From: Paraescarpia echinospica | Taxonomy: Eukaryota; Annelida; Polychaeta; Sabellida; Siboglinidae | Assembly (NCBI GenBank): GCA_020002185.1 | Contig: CM034533.1 | Span: 53,917,870 to 53,981,869 of the forward strand | Length of the DNA stretch: 64,000 bases | Direction of reading: 5' to 3' | Part shown: positions 49,601 to 64,000 of the stretch, piece after piece | How the letters are laid out: every line of letters starts with the position of its first letter | Numbering within the stretch: position 1 is the stretch's first letter | Made by a program: the position numbers and the translations under genes | Notes under the pieces: model-generated | What the model was told of the DNA's origin: nothing | Seen by the model: the letters and a program-made list of their open reading frames with translations, nothing else | Databases searched by the model: none

Positions 49601-51490
49601 TGGTCGAGGCTGAAGAACTTGAACACACACATGCTTCCATGCAGGCGACGTAGAGTTCAATGTTCTTCTCTCGATGCGCCCTGAAGAAGATGAGCACAAG
49701 TTTCTCCATCCACAAGAAGAAATCATAGAAAGCGAATGTTGGGAAACAATGTGTCTTCTTCGCCCTCCATGCTTCTTTCTCTTCCGCTTCACCTGCGCTC
49801 TTGGTCGCATCAAAGGCCTCTTTCTGTAGCACGGCCAAAGCAGCTGCAGTTACTTGATGAGCATGTCGCATTCTAGTAATGTGCGCAACTTTCAGGAAGG
49901 AATCAGCTGTGCCCATAGTCGCTACACCAGCCTCTGCCAGGAGATCAGTCCACCCGGAACATTCTAGGGTGTCCCCCAAACAAGACCACAATGCTTTCGG
50001 CGTGTGGAACCCTTCGAACATCATGAAAAGCATCTGTACTCCAACAGAGTTCGGAAAATCCGACTGAATGCCTTCGGAAACTTAGTAATAGATATCCCTA
50101 TGCCATGGAACGAGTTCTAAGCGGTCGTTAATGATAGATTTATGTCGATATTATCGAATGCGCCGATGGTTGTGATCCCTGATCTCAAGTTATGAAGACA
50201 GACGATGGCTTCCTTCTCTGCTTGTCGGGTGACAGTCGCAGCGATTGCGCTCTCTGCTTGAATTACTCTACTGTATGTGCTGCAAATACACAAAGAGATC
50301 ATTTTTTTCGAAAAGAATGTTGCTCCTCGATGCAGAGTGGATAGCAAGGCCCACGTATAGAGCGAGAGGTAGTTCGCTGGACAAAGTGTGGCGATCATGA
50401 TCACGCGTTACCCGATTTTCCGCTGCTGTGTTTCATCTTTTTTCTTGCTGTTGAATGTGATCAGCTGAACGATTGTGAGAACTTCTTGGGTGCAACGTAC
50501 TTCCGTATCCATTCCATTGCCAAACAGCAGCATGTATGCTAACAGTTTCAAGTGTTATGACGCTCCTTGGTTTTGACAACCTCTAGAGAAAGTTCCAGCA
50601 ACGGCGAATTGTTGGTGCAAAACATGTCTTGCCTGCGTAGCTTTGCCACCTTTGCACCTCAACAGCACTTGATCTTGCTTGTTTCGCAGCTCAAATGCGG
50701 CCCCAAAAATTTCTTGCATCTTGTTTTTTCTGTGGAATTGTTCCTGCAGCCCGTAATTTCAGAAATGTTCCAAAAGTAAAACGAGTTTTGTTAACTGCAA
50801 TGCTGTGAACCAATTCTTCCAGTCTTTGCTCGGAGGAAGCGTGCAGCGTAGATAAATTGAACCTTGTTTGTCCACGCTCAACTGCCGACTCGATATCACC
50901 AGTTAAATCTGCAAATGCTCGAGCTCGGTTAACGTCTTGCAACTCATAGTAGCTTCCACCGCAGCTTCTGCGTTTTGATCTAAAGATCGAACGGTGTTTG
51001 TTGCTGTATTTCAAAAGACAGGTAGTGTGGTATTTAGCCAACAATGTTCGCGCACAATTCGCAATAATCGTTCATCTCTTCTGTCATAGAACGGAGTGAT
51101 TTTTCAGCATTGTGAGTGCTATAGCCTAGAATTTAGCCAGATTCGTCCCCTTTGCTGCCGCATGTCTTGTCATGGCAGGTTTTTCGTATTGAGCGTCTTC
51201 TGTCTTCCCCGACAGCTTCCGTTGTTCTTTTTCGCTTCCTTGCTCGTTCGAGTTTAGCGTTGCTGAATGTATATAGACATGTATGGTGTCACTCAACAGA
51301 GTATTGACATTTCAGATGTACTGGGAGCTGTCCAATAGCTTGGAACCCCATAATGTTGGTCACAAAACTTTCGTAAACATTCCCCGCAGACCATTGTCCA
51401 TCTGGGTTTATCAGAGGACACCGTAATTTGTTTTCATATGCTTCCTGACAGATAACGCATAGGTTAGAGTTGATAGAAAAGCTTTTGTCT
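46690..51490 (-). pseudogene. FEN/XPG (PIN-like) nuclease-type ORF of element F
   Basis: Minus-strand blocks in order from 51470: NLCVICQEAYENKLRCP; FSNAKLERARKRKR; ELQDVNRARAFADLTGDIES (about 50930); LLAYMLLFGNGMDTEV; a GAFDNIDINLSLTTA block (about 50160); LAEAGVATMGTADSFLK (about 49940); NYSRWVSVHLKNIAP (about 49590); FFPPSLSQFGEVRFSRT (about 49000); a FQEYAEQVFIPFIKREL block (about 48840); CSHEEVDTRVVHHSLHALQQ, VVRTVYTNVVVIFVGLFF and FHAMTGCDIVSVFHGVGK (47390-47050); and KFVITMYDKSSATTSVNE (about 46980). The last acidic blocks again follow the FEN/XPG order. The VDTD of the family reads VYTN here, so the metal site is damaged. There are many stops and frameshifts. This subfamily is longer than E and related in its C-terminal third. 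Confidence 0.72.
48072..48475. mobile_element. Element D: 0.4-kb palindromic MITE nested in F
   Basis: GGCACTTGTCTAGTATCCG at 48072 is inverted at about 48475-48452 (AGCACTTGTTTAGTATCCG). The two halves stay complementary inward through CATCCCATGCAT and GGCCCAAAGAGCGACCC (pairing 48180 with 48370, and 48228 with 48322) to a GC-rich loop near 48265. ATTATT occurs just outside both ends, a possible target duplication. It separates the N-terminal and acidic-motif blocks of the F ORF, so it inserted later. Confidence 0.82.
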
Positions 51491-52080
51491 CTTCAATGTG
51501 TGTGCTTTCCATCTGAAACAAAATAGTATTAAATGGGTCAATTTGTTTTATCCGAGCACGCGCAATTTACGTTATGCCTGTTATTGTATAGTGTTTATAT
51601 AGCATAACTTAACGGATATATTGATTGTACATTGTGACTGGGCAAGACATTTCCCTTAACCGTCTTACATAATGCTGATCTAACCCCATTCAAATCGTCG
51701 CCGTTCCATGCATAACACTCTAATATCGCTCACGTTTTAATTAAAGTCATTGTAATATTTTCAGATGCGAGTACTTTAGGTAGTAGTCATTTGTGTATCA
51801 TCACACATCAGTTATTTCACTGAAGATATATGATCAAATCACAAAACACATGTGTAATTATGCATTTACATTAAATAGCGTCTGGCATCGCCTTCGTGTC
51901 GAGTCCGGCAAGTGGCTTACAATATCATGTTGACCCTACTAATTCCCGTTTATTAATTTTACCTTTTTAGAGGTAGGCCTTGAAGTACATATAAAATAAA
52001 AAGACCATCGTATAAACTTAGCTTGCATATATGCACAAAAACAGTCGCCCTGCTGAAGAATACAAATTTCCCTATCATTG
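51491..52080. other. Non-coding 5' region of element F
   Basis: Between the start of the ORF and the right TIR. AT-rich, no ORF recognised. It would contain the F promoter if the element was once transcribed from the minus strand. Confidence 0.4.
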
Positions 52081-52468
52081 CCATTTGACTTTGACATTTC
52101 CAGGTTACTGACATGTAACCTTGACATTCACGGTCAAGTACACAACATCAGAGTTGGATCCGGCATGTATATGTACAAAAACAGCGATGGTACTGAAAAA
52201 TGCGAGGTTCATTGTCGTTATTATCATATAAACAAAAACAGGGATGTTTTTGAAAATATTATTTGACCTTGACGTTCAAGGTCATAGATATACATACATG
52301 CCCATACATACATAATTATACACACACATTTGTACACATATACAAAAACAGTGGGGTATAGAAAACAATTATTTCACATTCAGTAACATTTGACCTTGAA
52401 ATTCAAGGTCAAGGACACACAATCTGACGTGGGGTCCCTCTAATCGGATTCGATGTGAAATGTTATGC
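52081..52468. repeat. Right TIR of element F
   Basis: Palindromic sites at about 52263-52284 (TGACCTTGACGTTCAAGGTC) and 52390-52414, plus degenerate ones at 52085-52106 and 52119-52138. It is the reverse complement of the left TIR, with one more subunit. Confidence 0.72.
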
Positions 52469-52692
52469 TTTTATTCGGCAGAGTACGATTCGGCCAAAAA
52501 TTGGCCTTAATAAACCAGACTATTAGAGACACGGTGCCTTCGTCGGCTTTGAGTGACCTGCTCTCTTAGGCCGGGTGTTGACCAGTGAAGCGTGCATTGG
52601 GGTCTGCACGATGCTTTTTGCATTTGTGTTACCTTCTAGCCTTCTAGGTCAATAAATCGAGGCTGCCACCTTGACACACTTGAACATTTTGT

Positions 52693-55462
52693 ATAAACCC
52701 ATTCATATACAAATTAGTTATCTTCATTACAATATATATACTACTTTTCTGAATATCTCGAATTGTAAAAATCCAAACAATGAAAACGATATGTCCAAAC
52801 GCATGTTTTCATGGCATCTGGTTATGATTCCGTTAGTGAGCAATTTATAGTTTGCAAATGTGTCGCATAATATGTAAATTAGTTGTAACCTCACGATTTT
52901 CGTTTATATCTCCTTACTAGTCGAGCGGTAGGCACTACCTAACGAACAGACTTAAACGCCCCTCTCCACGTACAAATACCCAAGTAGTATATCATTTGAA
53001 AGCCCCATCACAACGAGGCCTCTCATAAAACTGTCAATTTCTGCAGTAAGCGTGACTCCAATGTCAAGCAAGGTGACCGACAGTAGTATCTTAGTCCATC
53101 TCATACCTCAGATATGCATGAAAATGTGGGATCCAAAATGCTGACTCACTTCCGGTTAGGAACGCCCCTGGAGACTGTTGACCTACTTAAAAACTGCACC
53201 ATTCTGCAAATATTGTACTATTACAATGTTTGCATATTTACTTTGTCTACATACACTAGGCCATGTTATACACCTATGCGTATTGTATCCCCGTCAAAAT
53301 TAGGTATGGCATGGAACTGTAAAGTGGTGGTCTAACTTTGGACTGAAGTTTGAACAACTTCACCGTCGAAATATGCATTTTAGAAATTGTGCCATTCCGC
53401 AGATTGTAAGCCAGCCAACATGTGATATTATATTTTTAACGGCATTTTTGCATCACCCTTGGGATGAAACAACAGATGTGTGTGGATGCCACCCTCCATT
53501 TTGAAATTGAATGTAATTTTGAGGGTCACAAACTCAAACGTATGTCAATACATTTTTTATTAATTAACTGATATAATATTGTGCCTATTCATGTCCCATG
53601 TCCACACTCAGCCATCTGCACTGGGCGTCTGCTGATAAACCAGTCGACTGGTCAACCAAATAAGAGCTTGGTATGCTATGCGCTCTGAATACTGCTATTG
53701 CACATCATGGGTTGTTTGAATAACTTAATGATAATATTCCTTTGGCTCATTGCCTCGATAACGGAGACCACGTTTGCTGCAACTCTAGTCACAGAGGACA
53801 ACGGTGATGCGTTCCAGGTGTTGAAGTTTCCCGAATCCAGATCGGGAATGGATGTATGAATGCTGTGGTTCCGTCGTGGTATGAAGTTTAGGTTTCCCAT
53901 GCTATTTACAACTGGCAAGTACATGGACTGGTCTTTTCCCAGAGTACAACGGATGCGGTTGCTATTAAGACGAATAAAGTTATTACATTATATTACCCGT
54001 TATTATTGACAAGCTCTTCGAACGACCTGAAATACCAGGGCACGCATGTCCACATGGCGTATAAAGCGTGGTTCCTTTTTATCCCTTTTCTACAAAGCAT
54101 TTTGCACAAGTTCAACAGTTGCGTGTCTGGTTCGTCATGGTCATACTGGGAGTAGCATGCCATAGTTGCACATACTGACGACAGCTGAGGTGTCTGGTAT
54201 GTCTCACTTCCTTTCAACCTGGATAGTGGAGCTTTGTAACCTTAATGGAGAAAAATCCAAATAGTTCCTGTTTGTTTGTAACATCGCGATGGACGTATTT
54301 CCAGTTTATTGGCACCATTCTCTCCCATGTTACCTTCCTCAGAGTCCCGTTACCACCCTTCTCTCATGTGGAGTATTTGATCCTGCTGGAGAAGAACGTG
54401 TCCCGGACGACGACAATAGTTTTCGAGTTAACTAAGTGCTTCTTGATGTGAGCAACAACAAGCATAAAAAATGGTGATGCTGGTTGATTCATCCATCTTT
54501 TGACATTGACCTTGTTCAGTCTTCATTTTCGTCTTTTACTCCACAGTTTCACCACCATTTTATAACTCCATATCATGCTTCATTTTGACGGGGATGCTAT
54601 ACACATAGGTGCATAACATGGCCGACTGAAGGTAGACAAAGTAGATATGCAAACATTGTAATTGTACACGTTTGCGGAATGGAGCAGTTTTGAACATTCG
54701 TTATTTGTGTGGTGACCTTGCTTGACCTTTACTACACACTTACTGCACCACCTGGTAGCAGCCCGTGGTATCCCATATTTATGGGGAGACAGTAGGAATT
54801 GAAGTAGATGCAGAGTCATTGTAACTTTATGACGTTCGCGGTATTGCAAAAGTTCGAATATTTATATTTTCACGGTGACTTTGTTTTACCTTAGCTCCAC
54901 ACTTATTGTACCGGGTAATGGCTCCACATCGTATCTCATTTTGACTAGGAGGCAATACGCTTTCCAAAAATGCATGACATGACATGCCATTATGTTATTA
55001 AAGAGAGTAAATATGCAACCATAATAATTATAAGAATTCCGAAAATTGATCATTTGACGATGAGCTTCTTTGACCTTGGAGTCACGCTTACTGCATCACT
55101 TGGCAGTTCTATGACAAGCCTTGCTGTGGTAGGGATATCTAGGGCTTTCAAAATACATACCATTTGGGTGTTTGTATAGGGAGGGGGAGATTTAAGTCGG
55201 TCCGTTAGGTAGTGCTTACCGCTTACATAATGAGGAGATATAAACGAAAATCGTGAGGTTATATTGGTCAGAGCTAACTTGCATATTCATGCGACAAATG
55301 TGCATACTATGATTTGTTCCGTGACATAACCATAACCAGATATCCTGAAAACATGCGTTAGAACACATCATTTTGATTGCTTGGATGTTTACAATTCGAG
55401 ATATTCAGAAAAGTAGCATATATTTTAATGGTAATAACAAATTTGCATAATAATGGGTTTAT
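52693..55462. mobile_element. Element C: TIR element with FEN/XPG-like ORF fragment
   Basis: ATAAACCCATT at 52693 is inverted at 55452-55462. Arms of roughly 740-900 bp then match in inverted orientation (TCACGATTTTCGTTTATATC at 52891 pairs with 55235-55254). TGT lies directly outside both ends (52690-52692, 55463-55465), a candidate 3-bp target duplication. The inner arms are the same as those of element A. The centre (53432-54568) is absent from A and carries the ORF relic on the minus strand. Confidence 0.78.
53676..54450 (-). pseudogene. FEN/XPG-like ORF fragment of element C
   Basis: A minus-strand block at about 54300-54250 reads VPINWKYVHRDVTNKQELFG, resembling the conserved P-x-NW-x8-NK-x-ELF block of the same ORF family (F has an equivalent NKEDLFKFLG). 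It is followed at about 54130-54080 by YDHDEPDTQLLNLCK (compare CSHEEVDTR in F) and, in a shifted frame, FIRHVDMRALVFQVV (compare VVRTVYTNVVVIFVG). ORF 53924-53676, rich in Asn and Ser, is not clearly alignable. Only a small part of the family's length survives. Confidence 0.5.
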
Positions 55463-55840
55463 TGTTAAAACGCTCAAGGGTTCCAGGGTGGCACCCGTCG
55501 GATTATTTACCTAGCAGGTTGGAAGGTCACAAAAACGCAAAAAACTTCGTGCGGACCTTAATGCACGTACACAGTCAAAAGGGTTTGACTGCCGGACAAA
55601 TGCTAACTGCGTCACGTAATGACAGAAAGGAGCACGCAATAACGCTGACGAAGGCACTATGAAGGTACCGAAAGCTGCGTTGTGCATAATAAAACTAATG
55701 TGATAATTTGTGTAGTCTGTCAGTGCCAGTTCTCCTAGTATAGGCCCTACCTCTTCTCCATACTTTGCATGCTTGTAATATTTATAATAGCTTAGATTTA
55801 ATACCTGAAGTATTTTAATGCTTACACAAACCCACAAAAC
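55463..55840. other. Anonymous DNA between element C and R3
   Basis: Overlapping short ORFs 55453-55662 (+) and 55511-55846 (-) without a recognised domain. Confidence 0.4.
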
Positions 55841-56245
55841 TATCATATTTAAAATGTGTAAAATGAAGTTATTGATATCTGGCGATATCGCGTGAAAAGA
55901 ATGATACGAGAATGATGTGCCGCACAGCCATCACGTGACCGGAACAATACGTAAAAACATGACGCAGCGCCATCACGTGACCGAATGCTTATGAAATGTG
56001 AGGCGTGCACGTGAAATGCTGGGCGTGACCCAGAGGAGACCGAATGACAGCGCTTAGCGTGTCACATAAATAACTGTATGCCCTACCAATAAGAACTATG
56101 GACCAACCCGTAAGTATTAAAGACAACACATGTTTAGAGAAGCACAACGCGCGTTCACTTCCGTGATGAGTTCGTACGTTGATTTATTTAAATCTATATT
56201 GTCTGTTTACCCAGAATTATTCTGTTACGCATGGATGGTAATTAT
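55840..56245 (+). promoter_or_regulatory. Promoter-like block R3, copy 2
   Basis: Near-duplicate of 36166-36585, with intact CATCACGTGACC twice, TACCAATAAG, GGACCAACCCGTAAGT, and a pyrimidine-rich TGTCTGTTTACCCAG acceptor-like site at about 56200-56214. Paired donor- and acceptor-like sites about 90 bp apart suggest a decayed first-exon region. No coding repeat follows here. Confidence 0.35.
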
Positions 56246-57080
56246 ATCAGCAGATAGTTTACTGAATTCGTTGTACGTCGTCCCACTTCCGGTTTTGATT
56301 GTACGAACCAGACCAGTTGCACCCATCTTCAAAGAGCAATTCCAAAAACCTTCAATTAGCCCCGTATGTCACCGCTGTGGCAATGTTTACTGTGGGAATA
56401 TTTTTGTATATAGTTTGAACATTTCTCGGAGGCGCAATATATAAATAGTCAAAACTGTGTCCGGCTGATTAAACGCAATTTGGCGAGCAGCATATCTTCA
56501 ACATATTTGTTCTAGTATGGAAAACTACTGTAATCCATATTGACGGCGGAAGAGAGCAGAGGTTTAATGTACAGCTATGTTGGCATGTAGCAAACGTCAT
56601 GTAATCCTTGTGTGTCATGCATTGTTGCATGTGACAAATATCATTATTACTACTATTACTGGAAATGCAGACACGCGGAGGGCTTGTTTGCTGAACTGAT
56701 ACCACTCGACGCAACGTTCAAATGTAGAATTATTACAAATATTTTTATAATCTGGTATTCCAATTAATGCATTTAATTCAGCGATGTGTCTACATGCACT
56801 GGATGAAATGAAATCGCGTCGAACCAATTTTCTGACAGCCTTGCTTACAAACAACGCTGTGATTATTAGCAGGGTGAATACGTTTGTGACACGGCAAATG
56901 TGTTAGTTATATCAAGCATCTATAATATGGTACACACGTTTGGCAGCACAACAAACTATGAAGACAATTGTCTCGTCGTCTTGACTTTCCTCTAAAGTTG
57001 TCTTAACGTAGGCTTGTTGTGCTTGTACAACTTGCCACAGTTCAACTGTATTTAACAGACCCTAGCAGAAGTACAGATTG
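56246..57080. other. Anonymous DNA before the satellite
   Basis: Short ORFs (56469-56714 and 56615-56854, both -) show no recognised family. No repeat match elsewhere in the window. Confidence 0.4.
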
Positions 57081-57129
57081 TAACCATCTTTACACAATCA
57101 CACCGTTGCAAGTTGCAAATGTACAAGAC

Positions 57130-59815
57130 GTGGACCATCTCTCCGGAGTGGTGCAAATTGTCCCGATCATTGCATGTAGCGCATACAAATTGGCCCGGTT
57201 GGTGCACGTTGTGACCGTACAAATTGTCCTGATTGTTGCATGTCGTACTTGTACAAATTGACCCGATTGTTGCACGTTGTGACCGTACAAATTGTCCTGA
57301 TTGTTGCATGTCGTACTTGTACAAATTGACCCGATTGTTGCACGTTGTGACCGTACAAATTGTCCTGATTGTTGCATGTCGTACTTGTACAAATTGACCC
57401 GATTGTTGCACGTTGTGACCGTACAAATTGTCCTGATTGTTGCATGTCGTACTTGTACAAATTGACCCGATTGTTGCACGTTGTGACCGTACAAATTGTC
57501 CTGATTGTTGCATGTCGTACTTGTACAAATTGACCCGATTGTTGCACGTTTTGCTTGTACAAATTGGCCCGATTGTTGCATATTGTGTTTGTGCAAATTG
57601 GAGCGGTTGTTGCATGTTGTGACCGTGCAAATTGTCCTGTTTGTTGCACGTTGTGCTTGTACAAATTCGTCCGGTTGTTGCATGTCGTGCTTGTACAAAT
57701 TGTCACCATTGTTGCATGTTGTGACCGTACAAATTGTCCTGATTGTTGCACGTCGTACATGTACAAATTGGCCCGATTTTTGCACATTGTGCTTGTACAA
57801 ATTGACCCGATTGTTGCACGTTTTGCTTGTGCAAATTGTTCGGATTGTTGCACGTTGTGACCATATAAATTGTCACGATTGTTGCACGTTGTGACCATAT
57901 AAATTAACATGATTGTTGCATGTTGTCAGCTTATAAATTGTCACGATTGTTGCACGTTGTGACCGTATAACTCGTCACGATTTTTGCACGTTGTGACCGT
58001 ATATATTGTTCCGATTGTTGCACGTTGTGACAGTATATATTGTTCCGATTGTTGCACGTTGTGACCGTATATATTGTTCCGATTGTTGCACGTTGTGCTT
58101 ATACAAATTGGCCCGATTGTTGCATGTTGTGACCGCGCAAATTGTCCTGATTGTTGCATGTCGTACTTGTACAAATTGGCCCGATTGTTGCACGTTTTGC
58201 TTGTACAAATTGGCCCGATTGTTGCATGTTGTGCTTGTGCAAATTGCTCCGATTGTTGCATGTTGTGACCATATCAATTGTCACGATTGTTGCACGTTGT
58301 GACCTTATAAATTAACATGATTGTTGCATGTTGTCACCTTATAAATTGTCACAATTGTTGCATGTTGTGACCGTATAACTTGTCACGATTGTTGCATGTC
58401 GTGACCATATATATTATTCCGATTGTTGCGCGTTGGGACCGTATATATTGTTCCGATTGTTGCGCGTTGTGACCGTATAAATTATCCGATTGTTGCGCGT
58501 TGGGACCGTATATATTGTTCCGATTGTTGCACGTTGTGACCATATAAATTGTCACGATTGTTGCACGTGGTGACCATATAAATTAACATGATTGTTGCAT
58601 GTTGTCACCTTATAAATTGTCACGATTGTTGCACGTTGTGACCGTATAACTTGTCACGATTTTTGCACGTTGTGACCGTATATATTGTTCCGATTGTTGC
58701 ACGTTGTGACACTATATATTGTTCCGATTGTTGCACGTTGTGACCGTATATATTGTTCCGATTGTTGCACGTTGTGACCGTATATATTGTTCCGATTGTT
58801 GCACGTTGTGACCGTATAAATTGTCCGATTGTTGCACATTGTGACAGTATATATTTTTCCGATTGTTGCACGTTGTGACCGTATATATTGTTCCGATTGT
58901 TGCATGTTGTGACCGTATAAATTGTCCGATTGTTGCACATTGTGCTTATACAAATTGGCCCGATTGTTGCATGTTGTGACCGCGCAAATTGTCCTGATTG
59001 TTGCATGTCGTACTTGTACAAATTGGCCCGATTGTTGCACGTTTTGCTTGTACAAATTGGCCCGATTGTTGCATGTTGTGCTTGTGCAAATTGCTCCGAT
59101 TGTTGCATGTTGTGACCATATCAATTGTCACGATTGTTGCACGTTGTGACCTTATAAATTAACATGATTGTTGCATGTTGTCACCTTATAAATTGTCACA
59201 ATTGTTGCATGTTGTGACCGTATAACTTGTCACGATTGTTGCGCGTTGGGACCATATATATTGTTCCGATTGTTGCGCGTTGGGAACGTATATATTGTTC
59301 CGATTGTTGCGCGTTGGGACCGTATATATTGTTCCGATTGTTGCGCGTTGTGACCGTATATATTGTTCCGATTGTTGCGCGTTGTGACCGTATATATTGT
59401 TCCGATTGTTGCGCGTTGGGACCGTATATATTGTTCCGATTGTTGCGCGTTGGGACCGTATATATTGTTCCGATTGTTGCGCGTTGTGACCGTATATATT
59501 GTTCGATTGTTGCGCGTTGTGACCGTATATATTGTTCCGATTGTTGCGCGTTGGGACCGTATATATTGTTCCGATTGTTGCGCGTTGGGACCGTATATAT
59601 TGTTCCGATTGTTGCGCGTTGTGACCGTATATATTGTTCCGATTGTTGCGCGTTGGGACCGTATATATTGTTCCGATTGTTGCGCGTTGGGACCGTATAT
59701 ATTGTTCCGATTGTTGCGCGTTGGGACCGTATATATTGTTCCGATTGTTGCGCGTTGTGACCGTATATATTGTTCTGATTGTTGCGCGTTGTGTTTGTGC
59801 AAATTGTCTTTACAC
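57130..59815. repeat. 34-bp satellite array, roughly 78 units
   Basis: The unit is ATTGTTGCACGTTGTGACCG followed by TATAAATTGTCCCG-like sequence (34 bp). The left part (about 57220-57540) is organised as 68-bp dimers alternating GTCGTACTTGTACAAATTGA and GTTGTGACCGTACAAATTGT types. The right part (59240-59800) is a homogenised TTGCGCGTTGGGACCGTATA type. CTTTACACAAT and CCGTTG-AAGTTGCA sequences flank both sides in the same orientation. Three units equal 34 codons, so all frames stay open on both strands; none of these ORFs is a gene. Confidence 0.95.
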
Positions 59816-59899
59816 AATTTGAACCGTTGAAAGTTGCACCGTTGCCAGTCGTAGGACTCTGGTGCGACTGTCTGTTGTACGTAGCGGGGAGCGAAGAGA

Positions 59900-63743
<3,844 letters not shown>

Positions 63744-64000
63744 GTACGTAACCAACTTTATATTTAAGTTACTGCGAACCCCTACTAGACTAGGTATTTG
63801 TTGCTACACATAGCTACCTGTTAAGAGACTTGTTTTTTGGTGATCAGTCGCATCCTTTGTGGATATTGATAAGCCCCATTATCTTTCACCTGTGCTAGTT
63901 TTCGTGAAAGTATAGTACATGGATGTCCTTCATCAAGCACTGCTGGCATGTGTTTGTTGGAGACAAGATCTATAGACGTCCTTTGATTCTTGTGTCAAGT
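63744..64000. other. Start of intron 4
   Basis: No further exon was recognised before the window ends. Confidence 0.5.

Larger units (their letters stand above)
46021..52468 (-). mobile_element. Element F: 6.4-kb TIR element with FEN/XPG-like ORF
   Basis: The left end TAACATTTCAC at 46021, then CCACGTCAGATTRTGTG, is inverted at 52468-52395. Inverted similarity continues for about 370 bp. Each arm is three to four subunits of about 100-130 bp, each with a TGACCTTG-N3-CAAGGTCA palindrome and a GTTTTTGTATAT-like block. Between them, on the minus strand, lies a decayed but nearly full-length ORF (51490-46690) interrupted by a 0.4-kb palindromic MITE and anonymous DNA. No clear target duplication is seen, because the left flank is (TA)n. 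Confidence 0.78.

Noticed and set aside
53676..53924. ORF as an independent gene in element C
   Set aside because: No recognisable domain. It lies inside the transposon downstream of the nuclease-like fragment and is more likely decayed element sequence.
57130..59815. CRISPR-like array of 34-bp repeats
   Set aside because: Repeats are directly contiguous with no unique spacers, and the context is an animal genome. It is a satellite.

Overview
This window is animal genomic DNA, most likely from a marine invertebrate. It has a spliced host gene with small exons, very long (GT)n, (CT)n and (TA)n microsatellites, satellite DNA, and a dense mix of non-LTR, Gypsy-type and terminal-inverted-repeat (TIR) elements. 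I saw no operon, CRISPR or bacterial-style gene structure. The phylum cannot be fixed from the sequence alone.

The only convincing host gene is at the right end. Four phase-0 exons (59900-60016, 60586-60699, 61417-61536, 63669-63743, + strand) encode the start of a tetraspanin-like four-pass membrane protein: TM1, small extracellular loop, TM2 and TM3. The rest lies beyond the window. A 2.7-kb array of a 34-bp satellite ends about 85 bp before its start codon. Its introns hold microsatellites and an antisense LINE.

Layout. 1-5.2 kb: anonymous DNA, microsatellites and a 1.8-kb inverted-repeat element (A). 5.2-13.7 kb: an 8.5-kb foldback-like element (B) with a nested LINE and a 41-bp minisatellite expanded in one arm. 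13.9-15.1 kb: a 135-bp coding-repeat locus. 15.1-16.4 kb: a dispersed repeat (R1) full of microsatellites. 16.4-20.5 kb: copy 1 of a CR1-like LINE fragment whose ORF holds a 57-bp minisatellite, ending at a 1-kb assembly gap. 21.5-22.5 kb: a LINE endonuclease fragment. 23.4-27.9 kb: a decayed Gypsy element with an intact 3' LTR. 27.9-28.4 kb: a LINE tail. 28.4-31.5 kb: a second Gypsy element, cut by copy 2 of the CR1-like unit (31.5-35.6 kb). 36.2-37.7 kb: a duplicated promoter-like block and copy 2 of the 135-bp coding repeat. 38.1-42.0, 46.0-52.5 and 52.7-55.5 kb: three TIR-bounded elements (E, F, C). 42.2-45.1 kb: R1 copy 2 with a piggyBac-like MITE and a Gypsy protease fragment. 55.5-64 kb: a second promoter-like block, the satellite and the tetraspanin-like gene.

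The most interesting system is the E, F and C group. Each lies between long TIRs and carries remains of related large ORFs. E and F show a Cys-rich N-terminus and three acidic motifs arranged like those of FEN/XPG (PIN-like) nucleases; C keeps a shorter, less certain fragment. E also ends in a Cys-rich cluster. Two elements show candidate 3-bp target duplications. All three ORFs are broken, and E and F have lost residues at the presumed metal site. Element A looks like an internal deletion derivative of C. I read these as one superfamily of DNA transposons with fast-evolving, foldback-style ends. They may correspond to, or be related to, Academ-type elements, and this cannot be settled without database searches.
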